Made by a program: the position numbers and the translations under genes
Shown: one piece after another, positions 1-7,218 of the stretch
Layout: the number at the start of each line of letters is the position of its first letter
Position numbering within the stretch: the stretch's first letter is position 1
Source: Lysobacteraceae bacterium
GTDB lineage: Bacteria > Pseudomonadota > Gammaproteobacteria > Xanthomonadales > Rhodanobacteraceae
Reading direction: 5' to 3'
DNA: 37,272 nt
NCBI GenBank assembly: GCA_028870665.1
Contig: JAGWPB010000025.1
Span: forward strand, 1-37,272
Notes under the pieces: model-generated
Database searches by the model: none
The model's input: only the letters and a program-made list of their open reading frames with translations
Told to the model about the DNA's origin: nothing

Positions 1-486
1 GCGCGCATCACCACGATCTACGAGGGCACCACGCAGATCCAGGCGCTGGACCTGCTCGGGCGCAAGGTGATGCAGCTCAAGGGTGCCGGGCTGGAGCAGT
101 TTCTCGGCGTGATCGGCGCATTCTGCGAGCAATACGCCGGCCATGCCGCGCTGGCCGAGTTCATCGCTCCGCTGGCCGCGCATGCGCAGGCCTGGGGCAC
201 CCTGACCCAGGGCATCGGCCAGCGCGCGCTGCAGGACCCCGAGGAAGTGGGCGCGGCCGCCGTCGACTATCTGTTCTATTCCGGCTACGTGACCCTGGCC
301 TATTTCTGGGCGCGCAGCGTCGCCGCGGCCGACGCCTCGACCCGCAGCGCCGGGTTCAAGCAAGCCAAGCGCGCGACGGCGCGGTTCTACTTCACCCGCA
401 TCCTGCCGCGTACACAGGCCCACGCCGCGGCGATCAAGGCCGGTGCCGCCAGCCTGCTGGACCTGCCGGCGGAACTGTTCGGCTGA
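1..486 (+). CDS. Acyl-CoA dehydrogenase, C-terminal part (5' end outside window)
   Basis: Only the last ~161 residues are present; the reading frame is open from base 1. The fragment begins ARITTIYEGTTQIQALDLLG. This is the C-terminal signature of the acyl-CoA dehydrogenase fold, and the Glu of YEGT (about the eighth residue shown) matches the catalytic base of short- and medium-chain enzymes, which removes the alpha proton of the acyl-CoA while FAD takes the hydride. After this comes a helical tail of about 130 residues, ending near LLDLPAELFG, as in the larger FadE/DmdC-like (3-methylmercaptopropionyl-CoA dehydrogenase type) proteins with an extra C-terminal domain. The substrate cannot be told from the fragment. 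It is probably a cytoplasmic beta-oxidation enzyme. A perfect GC-rich hairpin lies 22 bases after the stop. Confidence 0.88.
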   Translation, partial: ARITTIYEGTTQIQALDLLGRKVMQLKGAGLEQFLGVIGAFCEQYAGHAALAEFIAPLAAHAQAWGTLTQGIGQRALQDPEEVGAAAVDYLFYSGYVTLAYFWARSVAAADASTRSAGFKQAKRATARFYFTRILPRTQAHAAAIKAGAASLLDLPAELFG

Positions 487-508
487 GAGCGGCTGCAAGC
501 GCGCGATC

Positions 509-531
509 AAGGGCCTGCGCGGCAGGCCCTT
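509..531 (+). terminator. GC-rich stem-loop after acyl-CoA dehydrogenase
   Basis: A perfect 10-bp stem (AAGGGCCTGC at 509-518 with GCAGGCCCTT at 522-531) closes a 3-base loop. There is no T-run after it, so it is only a candidate terminator or an mRNA-stabilising hairpin. Confidence 0.4.
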
Positions 532-588
532 CCCCTCGGACGCGGCGCGCGGTAGAACTCCCCGGCCGATCCTGCGCGAGACCGCCCC

Positions 589-1068
589 ATGAGTGACGCC
601 GCCGAGTTGCACCTGCGCCTGGCCGAAGCCGGCGACGAGGATTTCATCCTCGGCCTGAGCGAGCGCTTCGTCGATTTCGAGCTGCCGCCGTGGCGCAAGC
701 GCGGCGAATGCGCCGCCGGCATCCGCCGCGACCTCACCCACCATCTGCGCGAGGAACCGCCGGGCAGCTACATGTTCGTGGCCGAGGACGCCGAAGGCGA
801 GCGCGTCGGCCTGCTGCACATGCAGAAGGTCACCGACGTGCTGACCGGCCGCAGCAATGCGCACATCTCCGATCTCGCGGCGGCACATGGCCGTGACGGC
901 CAGGGCATCGGCCGTGCCCTGCTGGCGCATGCCGAGTCGTGGGCACGCGAGCACGGCTGCGCGCTGGTCACCCTGCACGTATTTCCCGGCAACGCGCGCG
1001 GACGGCATCTGTACGAGGCCGCCGGCTACGGCAGCGACACCCTGCGCCTGGCCAAGCCGGTGAAGTGA
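589..1068 (+). CDS. GNAT family N-acetyltransferase
   Basis: A 159-residue single-domain protein of the GCN5-related N-acetyltransferase family, which moves an acetyl group from acetyl-CoA to an amine. Acetyl-CoA-binding motif A is visible as GRDGQGIGRALLAHAESWA (about residues 100-118), preceded by a beta strand ending ISDLAAAHG. A C-terminal strand-helix segment follows (LVTLHVFPGNARGRHLYEAAGY), with the Tyr typical of motif B. The substrate is unknown; GNATs of this size act on small molecules, antibiotics or protein N-termini. The ATG at 589 has no clear Shine-Dalgarno sequence. A perfect 7-bp GC hairpin (1072-1088) follows the stop. No neighbour suggests a pathway. Confidence 0.85.
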   Translation: MSDAAELHLRLAEAGDEDFILGLSERFVDFELPPWRKRGECAAGIRRDLTHHLREEPPGSYMFVAEDAEGERVGLLHMQKVTDVLTGRSNAHISDLAAAHGRDGQGIGRALLAHAESWAREHGCALVTLHVFPGNARGRHLYEAAGYGSDTLRLAKPVK

Positions 1069-1135
1069 ACCCCGCGCCACCGGCGCGGTCCATCCTGCGG
1101 TGGCGCGACTCCGGCGCCGCGCGGAGCCACCCCCG

Positions 1136-2089
1136 ATGAATGCCCAGCGATCCCGCCTCACCGCCGAAACCGCCATCGGACTGGCGCGCCTGCTGTTCGG
1201 CGCGATCTGCCTGGCCAACGTGCTGCTGCACCTCGATCCGGCCTATCGCGCGCAGTTTCTCGCCAGCCTCGCCGCCGACTGGGCACCCGGCCAGCCGCTG
1301 TGGCTGGCCGCCTGGGGGCATGCGATGGCGGCCGGCGTGCAGGCGCTGGGCGTCGGCACGGTGACCACCGCGATGGCGGTGATCGAGTTCGCGCTGGCGC
1401 TGTCGCTGCTGACCGGCGCCTGGCTGCACCGGCTGGCCTGGGTCGGCATCGTCTACAACCTGTGGCTGTGGAGCACGGTCGGCGGACTGGGCGGCCCCTA
1501 CACCCCCGGCGCCACCGACCCCGGCACCGCGATCGTCTACGTGCTGGCCTTCGCGCTGGTCCTGCTGACCCATGCGTGGCGGCCGCTGAGCACTTTCCGG
1601 CACGGCCCGATGCAGGCGCCGGCCCACTGGAAGCTGCGTTTGGGCGAGATCGGCTTCGGCCTGCTCTGGGCCTTCGACGCGTACTGGAAATGGCAGCCGG
1701 ATTTCCTGTTGCACGGCGTCGACAATCTCGTCGCCTCGCAGGCCGGCCAGCCGGGCTGGATCGTGGCCTACATCGGCTTTTTCATCCACGCGATCCGGAT
1801 CGTCGGCCCGCTGGCCTTCGGCATCGCCGTGGCCATCGCCGAGAGCGTGATCGCGCTGACGCTGCTGTTCGACGTGCTGCTCGACTGGATGCTGCCGCTG
1901 GGCGCGATCTACAGCTTCGTGCTGTGGACCACGGCCGAGGGTTGGGGCGGCCCCTACGCCGCCGGCGCCACCGGCAACAAGGGCGACGTGCTGGGTACCG
2001 CCACGCTCTACGTGCTGGTGTTCCTGTTTCTGATCGCCGCCCGCGCCGAACGCGCGGCGCGGACGCGGGCGACGGCAGCCGCACGCTGA
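1136..2089 (+). CDS. DoxX-like integral membrane protein with an internal duplication
   Basis: A hydrophobic protein of 317 residues with about eight predicted membrane segments. It consists of two related halves. The segment around residues 105-145 (LWLWSTVGGLGGPYTPGATD, then an IVYVLAFALVLL helix) recurs around 265-305 (VLWTTAEGWGGPYAAGATG, then a LYVLVFLFLI helix). Single copies of this four-helix unit resemble DoxX/DoxD proteins, known as the small subunit of archaeal thiosulfate:quinone oxidoreductase and as a broad bacterial membrane family of mostly unknown role. I chose the ATG at 1136 because GGAG lies at a good distance upstream; an in-frame GTG at 1100 would add 12 residues. The assignment to DoxX rests on fold and motif only. 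Function is unknown. Confidence 0.7.
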   Translation: MNAQRSRLTAETAIGLARLLFGAICLANVLLHLDPAYRAQFLASLAADWAPGQPLWLAAWGHAMAAGVQALGVGTVTTAMAVIEFALALSLLTGAWLHRLAWVGIVYNLWLWSTVGGLGGPYTPGATDPGTAIVYVLAFALVLLTHAWRPLSTFRHGPMQAPAHWKLRLGEIGFGLLWAFDAYWKWQPDFLLHGVDNLVASQAGQPGWIVAYIGFFIHAIRIVGPLAFGIAVAIAESVIALTLLFDVLLDWMLPLGAIYSFVLWTTAEGWGGPYAAGATGNKGDVLGTATLYVLVFLFLIAARAERAARTRATAAAR

Positions 2090-2103
2090 CCCGGACCGCC
2101 GTT

Positions 2104-2132
2104 TTCCCGCCGTCATGCAGTTGCACTATGCT
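2104..2132 (+). promoter_or_regulatory. Candidate sigma-70 promoter for the HNH gene
   Basis: TTCCCG at 2104-2109, a 17-base spacer and TATGCT at 2127-2132 lie 68 bases before the HNH start, just past the end of the DoxX-like gene. The -35 match is weak. Confidence 0.3.
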
Positions 2133-2200
2133 CCACAGCGGCATACGACACGCCGTCCGGCGCTGCTGCCGATGGCCGGTCAAACCGCGGGGAGGGCTGC

Positions 2201-2794
2201 ATGCAGACCGTCGTCAATCGATGTCCGGAACTCGGCAGCACGCGCGTGCTGTCACTGGACGCCGGCGGCCGCATCCTCGACTGGATCAGCTGGCAGGACG
2301 CCGTGTGCCTGTATGTGCGCGGCGCGGTCGCCTGGACGCTGGGCGAGCCCTGCCTGACCGTGCACGGCGGCACCAACCGCGACAGCGGACGCCAGAGCCT
2401 GATCGCGCTGCACCCGATCATCGCCAGCACCGGCCACTGCCGCGACCACGCCATCGACCCGGCGCCGGCGCTGACCAACGCCGCACTGTTCGCGCGCGAC
2501 CGTCAGCTGTGTCTGTACTGCGGCAGCCACGGCATGCGCGGCGAGCTGACCCGCGACCACGTCATGCCGATCTCGCGCGGCGGCCGCGACGAATGGGAAA
2601 ACGTCGTCACCGCCTGCGTCGCCTGCAACCTGCGCAAGGGCAGCCGCACGCCGCAGCAGGCCGCGATGCCGCTGCTGGCCGTGCCCTATCGCCCGAGCTG
2701 GGTCGAGCACCTGATCCTGTCCAACCGCAACATCCTCGCCGACCAGATGGAGTTCCTGGTCGGGCATCTGCCCAAGAAGCGGCGGGTGAGCTAG
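2201..2794 (+). CDS. HNH endonuclease family protein
   Basis: A 197-residue protein with an HNH nuclease domain at about residues 104-150. A CLYC zinc knuckle (C104, C107) is followed by RDH (H120, likely catalytic), an Asn at 134 in DEWENV, and a second knuckle CVAC (C139, C142) followed by N143. The first 100 residues contain the element VLSLDAGGRILDWISWQDAV, common to a widespread stand-alone bacterial HNH family of unknown role in which this region precedes the nuclease. A strong Shine-Dalgarno (GGGGAGGG) precedes the ATG. It carries no restriction, phage or intron partner here, so a housekeeping or DNA-repair role is more likely than a mobile element, but this is inference. Confidence 0.85.
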   Translation: MQTVVNRCPELGSTRVLSLDAGGRILDWISWQDAVCLYVRGAVAWTLGEPCLTVHGGTNRDSGRQSLIALHPIIASTGHCRDHAIDPAPALTNAALFARDRQLCLYCGSHGMRGELTRDHVMPISRGGRDEWENVVTACVACNLRKGSRTPQQAAMPLLAVPYRPSWVEHLILSNRNILADQMEFLVGHLPKKRRVS

Positions 2795-2834
2795 CGCGCG
2801 GCAGTGATCTGACGATCACGCAGGGAGCAACGCC

Positions 2835-3137
2835 ATGAGCATCGTGGAAGGAATCGACGGCCGCCGCATCGCCAAGGATGTGGAAGCGCGCGCGAAGGCG
2901 CTCGAAGTCCTCGACCGTCCCAGGAATGCGCTGTCGCTGTGGTGGAGTCTTATTCCGATCATCGCAATAGGCCTTGGGCTAGGCGTGTTCGGCCAGCACG
3001 ATGCTCTGTTGATCAAGATCATCGCCGGCACAGGCTATGCCTTCGGTATCGTGCTGCTCGGTGAGGTGGTGCAGTTGCGTCGCCGCCTCGATGCCGTAAT
3101 CACGCTGCTGCGTCAGGGGCCGGATCCGCGCATCTGA
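2835..3137 (+). CDS. Small membrane protein, function unknown
   Basis: A 100-residue protein. The first 35 residues are charged and probably helical, followed by two hydrophobic segments (about 36-54, LWWSLIPIIAIGLGLGVF, and 60-77, IKIIAGTGYAFGIVLLG) and a basic tail (LRRRLDAVITLLRQGPD). I do not recognise a family. The ATG at 2835 follows a good GGGAGC ribosome site (cagGGAGCaacgcc). Its codon use is a little less GC-biased than that of the genes around it (for example ATA, CTT and CTA codons), which might hint at a more recent arrival or weak selection. Confidence 0.7.
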   Translation: MSIVEGIDGRRIAKDVEARAKALEVLDRPRNALSLWWSLIPIIAIGLGLGVFGQHDALLIKIIAGTGYAFGIVLLGEVVQLRRRLDAVITLLRQGPDPRI

Positions 3138-3224
3138 CCCGGGTGTAGTGCCCACCCGCGCGCAGTGCCACGGGCGGGGCGGGGCCGTGTCGTAGTCGTG
3201 GCGTGCCCGTTCATTTTCCAGCCA

Positions 3225-3279
3225 GCTACGCCGCTCGCATCCGCGTAGCCTTGCGGGCTTTCGTGTCGAGGAAACCCGC
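3225..3279 (+). promoter_or_regulatory. Two consecutive hairpins in the clcA leader
   Basis: Hairpin 1 pairs GCTACGC (3225-3231) with GCGTAGC (3243-3249). Hairpin 2 pairs GCGGG and TTTC (3253-3257, 3259-3262; C3258 bulged) with GAAA and CCCGC (3271-3279). The second stem ends on the base before the GTG start and takes in part of the GAGGAAA ribosome site (3268-3274). Translation could thus depend on its opening. I see no match to the fluoride riboswitch consensus. Confidence 0.4.
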
Positions 3280-5127
3280 GTGCGCAACGATGCCCCCGCT
3301 CCGCTCGCGCAGGTGCCCTTGCCGGTGGCGCCCGCGCCGGAGCCGTCGCTTGCCGCCGCGCGCATGCCGCGCCCGTATCGCCCGCTGGAGCGGCGCGTGC
3401 TGTGGATCAGCGCGCTGGCGCTGGCGATCGGACTGGCTGCGGCGCTGGTGGCGCGCGTCCTGACGGCGCTGATCGGGCTGATCACCAACCTCGCCTTCTA
3501 TGGGCGCCTGAGCGCGAGCTTCGCCAGTCCGGCCGGCAATCATCTGGGCTGGTGGGTGGTCGCGGTGCCGGTGGCCGGCGGCCTGGTCGTCGGCGTGATG
3601 GCGCGCTTTGGATCCCGCGCGATCCGCGGCCACGGCATCCCCGAGGCGATGGAGCAGATCCTGCTCAACGAGAGCCGTATTCCGCCGCGCGTCACCTGGC
3701 TGAAGCCGCTGTCGTCGGCGATCGCGATCGGCAGCGGCGGGCCGTTCGGCGCCGAGGGACCGATCATCGCCACCGGCGGCGCGCTGGGCTCGCTGGTCGG
3801 GCAACTGCTGCACGTCACCGCCGACGAGCGCAAGACGCTGCTGGCCGCGGGCGCCGCGGGCGGCATGGCGGCGGTGTTCGCGGCGCCGGTGTCGGCGGTA
3901 CTGCTGGCGATCGAGCTGCTGCTGTTCGAGCGCCGCGCGCGCTCGCTGATTCCCGTCGCGCTGGCCGCGGTCAGCGCGACCGGCCTGCGCCTGGTGCTGG
4001 AGGGCGGCGCCGCGATGTTTCCGATGCCCGGGGTCGCCACGCCGGGGCTTGCGGCACTGGCCGCCTGCGTGGTGCTCGGCCTGCTGGTCGGGCTGGTCAG
4101 CGTGGCGGTGACGCGCATCGTCTATGCGATCGAGGACGCCTTCGAGCAGCTGCCGATCCACTGGATGTGGTGGCCGGCACTGGGCGGTCTGGTCGTCGGT
4201 GTCATCGGGTATTTCGCGCCGCTGACGCTGGGCGTGGGCTACGCCAACATCGCCGCGATCGTCGCCGGGCAGGTCGGACTGGCCGCGCTGGCATCGCTGT
4301 GCCTGCTGAAGTTCCTGTCGTGGTCGATCGCGCTGGGCAGCGGCACCTCGGGCGGCACGCTGGCGCCGCTGTTCACCATCGGCGGCGCGCTGGGCGCGCT
4401 GCTCGGCCTCGCCGCGGCGCGCTGGGCGCCCTGGCTGCATCTGGATCCGCGGCTCGCCGCGCTGGTGGGCATGGCGGCGCTGTTCGCCGGCGCCTCGCGC
4501 GCGGTGCTGACCTCGGTGGTGTTCGCCTTCGAGACCACGCAGCAGCCGCACGGTCTGCTGCCGCTGCTGGGCGGCTGCATGGCGGCGTATCTGGTATCCG
4601 GCCTGCTGATGCGCACCACGATCATGACCGAGAAGATCGTGCGCCGCGGCGTGCGCGTGCCCAGCGAGTACATGGCCGACTACCTCGACCAGGTGCTGGT
4701 GCGCGATGCCTGCAGCCGCGAGGTGGTCAGTCTGCGCGCGGATCAGACCGTTTCCGCGCTGCGTGCCTGGCTGCACGCCGGCAGCCGCGACGCGCGGCAT
4801 CAGGGATTCCCGGTGCTCGATGCACACGGGCAGCTGCTCGGTGTGGTCACGCGCCGCGTGCTGCTTGATCCGCAGCTGGCGGCTGCGACCGAGGTCGGCG
4901 AACTGCTGCGGCAGGTTCGACCCATCGTGGTCCGCGAGGATCACTCCCTGCGCGAAGCGGCTGACCACATGGTCGAGGCCGACATCGGCCGGCTGGTGGT
5001 GGTGGCCGCGGATGATCCGCGGCGCATGGTCGGCATCCTCACCCGCGGCGACCTGCTGGCCGCGCACCGGCAGCGGCTGCGCGAGGCGCGGCATGCCGAG
5101 CGGCATCTCGGGCGGCGCCCTGCCTGA
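3280..5127 (+). CDS. CLC-family chloride channel/transporter with C-terminal CBS domains
   Basis: A 615-residue inner-membrane anion transporter. The CLC core spans about residues 45-455 with many helices. Visible selectivity motifs are GHGIPE (in place of GSGIP), GPFGAEGP with the gating glutamate at E159 (E148 in E. coli ClcA), and GTSGGTLAP near the second half's GxFxP site. Residues 480-605 contain two CBS repeats (EVVSLRADQTV..., PIVVREDHSLREAADHM...), which commonly bind adenine nucleotides and regulate transport. The internal 'proton' glutamate (E203 of E. coli ClcA) aligns with L213 beside a conserved E212, as in CLC channels, so strict Cl-/H+ exchange is doubtful. Start is the GTG at 3280, preceded by GAGGAAA. 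It is a single gene with a structured leader. Confidence 0.92.
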   Translation: MRNDAPAPLAQVPLPVAPAPEPSLAAARMPRPYRPLERRVLWISALALAIGLAAALVARVLTALIGLITNLAFYGRLSASFASPAGNHLGWWVVAVPVAGGLVVGVMARFGSRAIRGHGIPEAMEQILLNESRIPPRVTWLKPLSSAIAIGSGGPFGAEGPIIATGGALGSLVGQLLHVTADERKTLLAAGAAGGMAAVFAAPVSAVLLAIELLLFERRARSLIPVALAAVSATGLRLVLEGGAAMFPMPGVATPGLAALAACVVLGLLVGLVSVAVTRIVYAIEDAFEQLPIHWMWWPALGGLVVGVIGYFAPLTLGVGYANIAAIVAGQVGLAALASLCLLKFLSWSIALGSGTSGGTLAPLFTIGGALGALLGLAAARWAPWLHLDPRLAALVGMAALFAGASRAVLTSVVFAFETTQQPHGLLPLLGGCMAAYLVSGLLMRTTIMTEKIVRRGVRVPSEYMADYLDQVLVRDACSREVVSLRADQTVSALRAWLHAGSRDARHQGFPVLDAHGQLLGVVTRRVLLDPQLAAATEVGELLRQVRPIVVREDHSLREAADHMVEADIGRLVVVAADDPRRMVGILTRGDLLAAHRQRLREARHAERHLGRRPA

Positions 5128-5182
5128 TCCGCACCCGCGCCATCCTGCCCGCATGGCGCCCGCGTGGCGGCCGCGCCCTCAC

Positions 5183-5211
5183 TTGCCGCTGCCCCGCTGC
5201 GGCACAACAAT
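5183..5211 (+). promoter_or_regulatory. Candidate dxs promoter, possibly giving a leaderless mRNA
   Basis: TTGCCG (5183-5188), exactly 17 bases, then AACAAT (5206-5211). The dxs ATG begins seven bases after the last base of the -10 element, where transcription would be expected to start. No Shine-Dalgarno is visible. The same AACAAT -10 occurs in the terC riboswitch promoter in this window. Confidence 0.45.
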
Positions 5212-5217
5212 AGACCG

Positions 5218-7113
5218 ATGATCGACGCCACCGCCTACCCGTACCTGGCACGCATCGCCACCCCCGCGGACCTGCGGCAATTTCCCGAGGGCGAGCTGCC
5301 GGCGATCGCCGCCGAACTGCGCCGCTACCTGATCGCCTCGGTCGCCAGCTCGGGCGGCCACTTCGGCGCCGGGCTGGGCGTGGTCGAGCTGACCGTGGCG
5401 CTGCATTATCTGTACGCCACGCCCGAGGATCGGCTGGTCTGGGACGTCGGCCACCAGTGCTACCCGCACAAGATCCTCACCGGCCGCGCCGAGCGCATCA
5501 CCAGCATCAAGAAGAAAGACGGCCTGGCCCCGTTTCCCAAGCGCGCCGAAAGCCCCTACGACGCCTTCGGCGTGGGGCACTCGTCCACGTCGATCTCGGC
5601 GGCGCTGGGCATGGCGATCGCCGCGCAACACCAGGGTGACCCGCGGCGGATCGTCGCGGTGATCGGCGACGGCGCGCTGACCGCCGGCATGGCCTACGAG
5701 GCGCTCAACCACGGCGGCGACGTCGAGCCCGATCTGCTGGTGATCCTCAACGACAATGGCATGTCGATCAGCGAGAACGTCGGTGCGCTGACCAAGATGC
5801 TGGCGCGGCTGATGACCAGCAAGCGGCTCAACGCGCTGCGCGAACGCGCCAAGCGCGCGATGCCCCGGCACTCGTTCGTGTGGCGTGCGGTCAAACGCTG
5901 GGAAGAGCATGCCAAGGGCATGTTCGTGCCCTCGACCCTGTTCGAGGAGCTGGGCTTCCATTACACCGGCCCGATCGATGGCCACGACCTGCCGCAATTG
6001 CTGCATTCGCTGCGCACGGTCCGGGAGCTGAAGGGCCCCCAACTGCTGCACGTGATCACCACCAAGGGCAAGGGTTATCCGCCCGCCGAACGGGCGCAGA
6101 TCGATTACCACGCCGTCGGGCCGTTTGATCCGGCACGCGGCGTGGTTGCCAGGACGCCGGGCAAGGCCACCTACACCGACGTCTTCGGCGACTGGCTGTG
6201 CGACATGGCCGCCGCCGATGTGCGCCTGCTGGCGATCACCCCGGCGATGCGCGAAGGCTCCGGGCTGGTGCGCTACTCGAAGGAGTTCCCCGAGCGCTAC
6301 TTCGACGTCGGCATCGCCGAGCAGCATGCGGTGACGCTGGCCGCGGGCATGGCTTGCGAAGGCAGCAAGCCGGTCGTGGCGATCTATTCGACCTTCCTGC
6401 AGCGCGGCTGGGACCAGCTGGTGCACGACGTCGCCCTGCAGAACCTCGACGTGCTGTTGGCGATCGATCGCGCCGGCGTGGTCGGTCCGGATGGCCCCAC
6501 CCACGCCGGCAGCTTCGACCTCGCCTACCTGCGCTGCCTGCCCAACCTGCTGGTGATGGCGCCGGCCGACGAGCGCGAATGCCGTGCCATGCTGACCACC
6601 GGCTTCCTGCACGCAGGCCCGGCCGCGGTGCGTTACCCGCGCGGCGCCGGCACCGGCATCGATGCCGGCCGCGCGCTGGAGCCGCTGCCGGTCGGCAAGG
6701 CCGAGCTCCGCCGCCGCGGCCACGGGCTGGCCCTGCTGGCATTCGGTGCGCTGGTGCCGGTTGCCGAGGCGCTGGGCGCCGAACTGGACGCCACGGTCGT
6801 CAACATGCGTTTCGTCAAGCCGCTGGACAAGACGCTGCTCGCCGAACTGGCGCGCGATCACGGCGCGTTCGTCACCCTCGAGGACCACGTCGTGGCCGGC
6901 GGCGCCGGCAGCGCGGTGGCCGAATGGATGGCCGCGCACGGCGTCGGGCTGCCGCTGCTGATGCTGGGGCTGCCCGACCGCTTCCTCGAGCACGGCAGCC
7001 GCGAGGAACTGCTGGCCGAGGCCGGGCTCGACCTTGCCGGCGTGCGTCGGTCGGTGCTGGCGCGCTTCCCGCAGTTCCTGCCGTCAGCGACGGCGCTGCC
7101 GCTGGCGCGCTAG
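5218..7113 (+). CDS. dxs: 1-deoxy-D-xylulose-5-phosphate synthase
   Basis: A 631-residue thiamine-diphosphate enzyme that condenses pyruvate with glyceraldehyde-3-phosphate to give DXP, the first step of the MEP isoprenoid pathway and a precursor for thiamine and pyridoxal phosphate. Visible are the N-terminal [11 protein letters not shown] with catalytic H48, the ThDP/Mg motif [18 protein letters not shown] (about 151 on) with the downstream [10 protein letters not shown], the catalytic Glu in [12 protein letters not shown] (E368, E370 in E. coli), and the C-terminal transketolase domain. Length matches the family (~620). I chose the ATG at 5218 because conserved sequence begins just after it; a GTG at 5164 would add 18 low-complexity residues. 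It is cytoplasmic. mfd follows 105 bases later. Confidence 0.97.
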   Translation: MIDATAYPYLARIATPADLRQFPEGELPAIAAELRRYLIASVASSGGHFGAGLGVVELTVALHYLYATPEDRLVWDVGHQCYPHKILTGRAERITSIKKKDGLAPFPKRAESPYDAFGVGHSSTSISAALGMAIAAQHQGDPRRIVAVIGDGALTAGMAYEALNHGGDVEPDLLVILNDNGMSISENVGALTKMLARLMTSKRLNALRERAKRAMPRHSFVWRAVKRWEEHAKGMFVPSTLFEELGFHYTGPIDGHDLPQLLHSLRTVRELKGPQLLHVITTKGKGYPPAERAQIDYHAVGPFDPARGVVARTPGKATYTDVFGDWLCDMAAADVRLLAITPAMREGSGLVRYSKEFPERYFDVGIAEQHAVTLAAGMACEGSKPVVAIYSTFLQRGWDQLVHDVALQNLDVLLAIDRAGVVGPDGPTHAGSFDLAYLRCLPNLLVMAPADERECRAMLTTGFLHAGPAAVRYPRGAGTGIDAGRALEPLPVGKAELRRRGHGLALLAFGALVPVAEALGAELDATVVNMRFVKPLDKTLLAELARDHGAFVTLEDHVVAGGAGSAVAEWMAAHGVGLPLLMLGLPDRFLEHGSREELLAEAGLDLAGVRRSVLARFPQFLPSATALPLAR

Positions 7114-7218
7114 CCCGACCCGCGCACGCCGCGGCCGTCGCCGCGCACGACCATCCCCCTGGACCAGCGGCGTGTCGCGCTAAACTTGGCGATTGCGCGA
7201 TGCAGCGCCGCTCCCGCG

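Noticed and set aside
968-2116. Long minus-strand open frame (382 codons) across the DoxX-like gene
   Set aside because: It is antisense to a gene with clear membrane helices. Its product is Gln/Arg/Gly-rich low complexity with no domain, as expected from GC-rich codon shadows.
3138-3279. Fluoride (crcB-type) riboswitch before the CLC gene
   Set aside because: Some CLC genes have one, but the conserved fluoride aptamer segments are absent and the protein is not of the fluoride-exporting CLC type.
3226-5154. Long minus-strand open frame across the CLC gene
   Set aside because: Antisense shadow: repetitive Arg/Gln/His-rich translation and no start signals.
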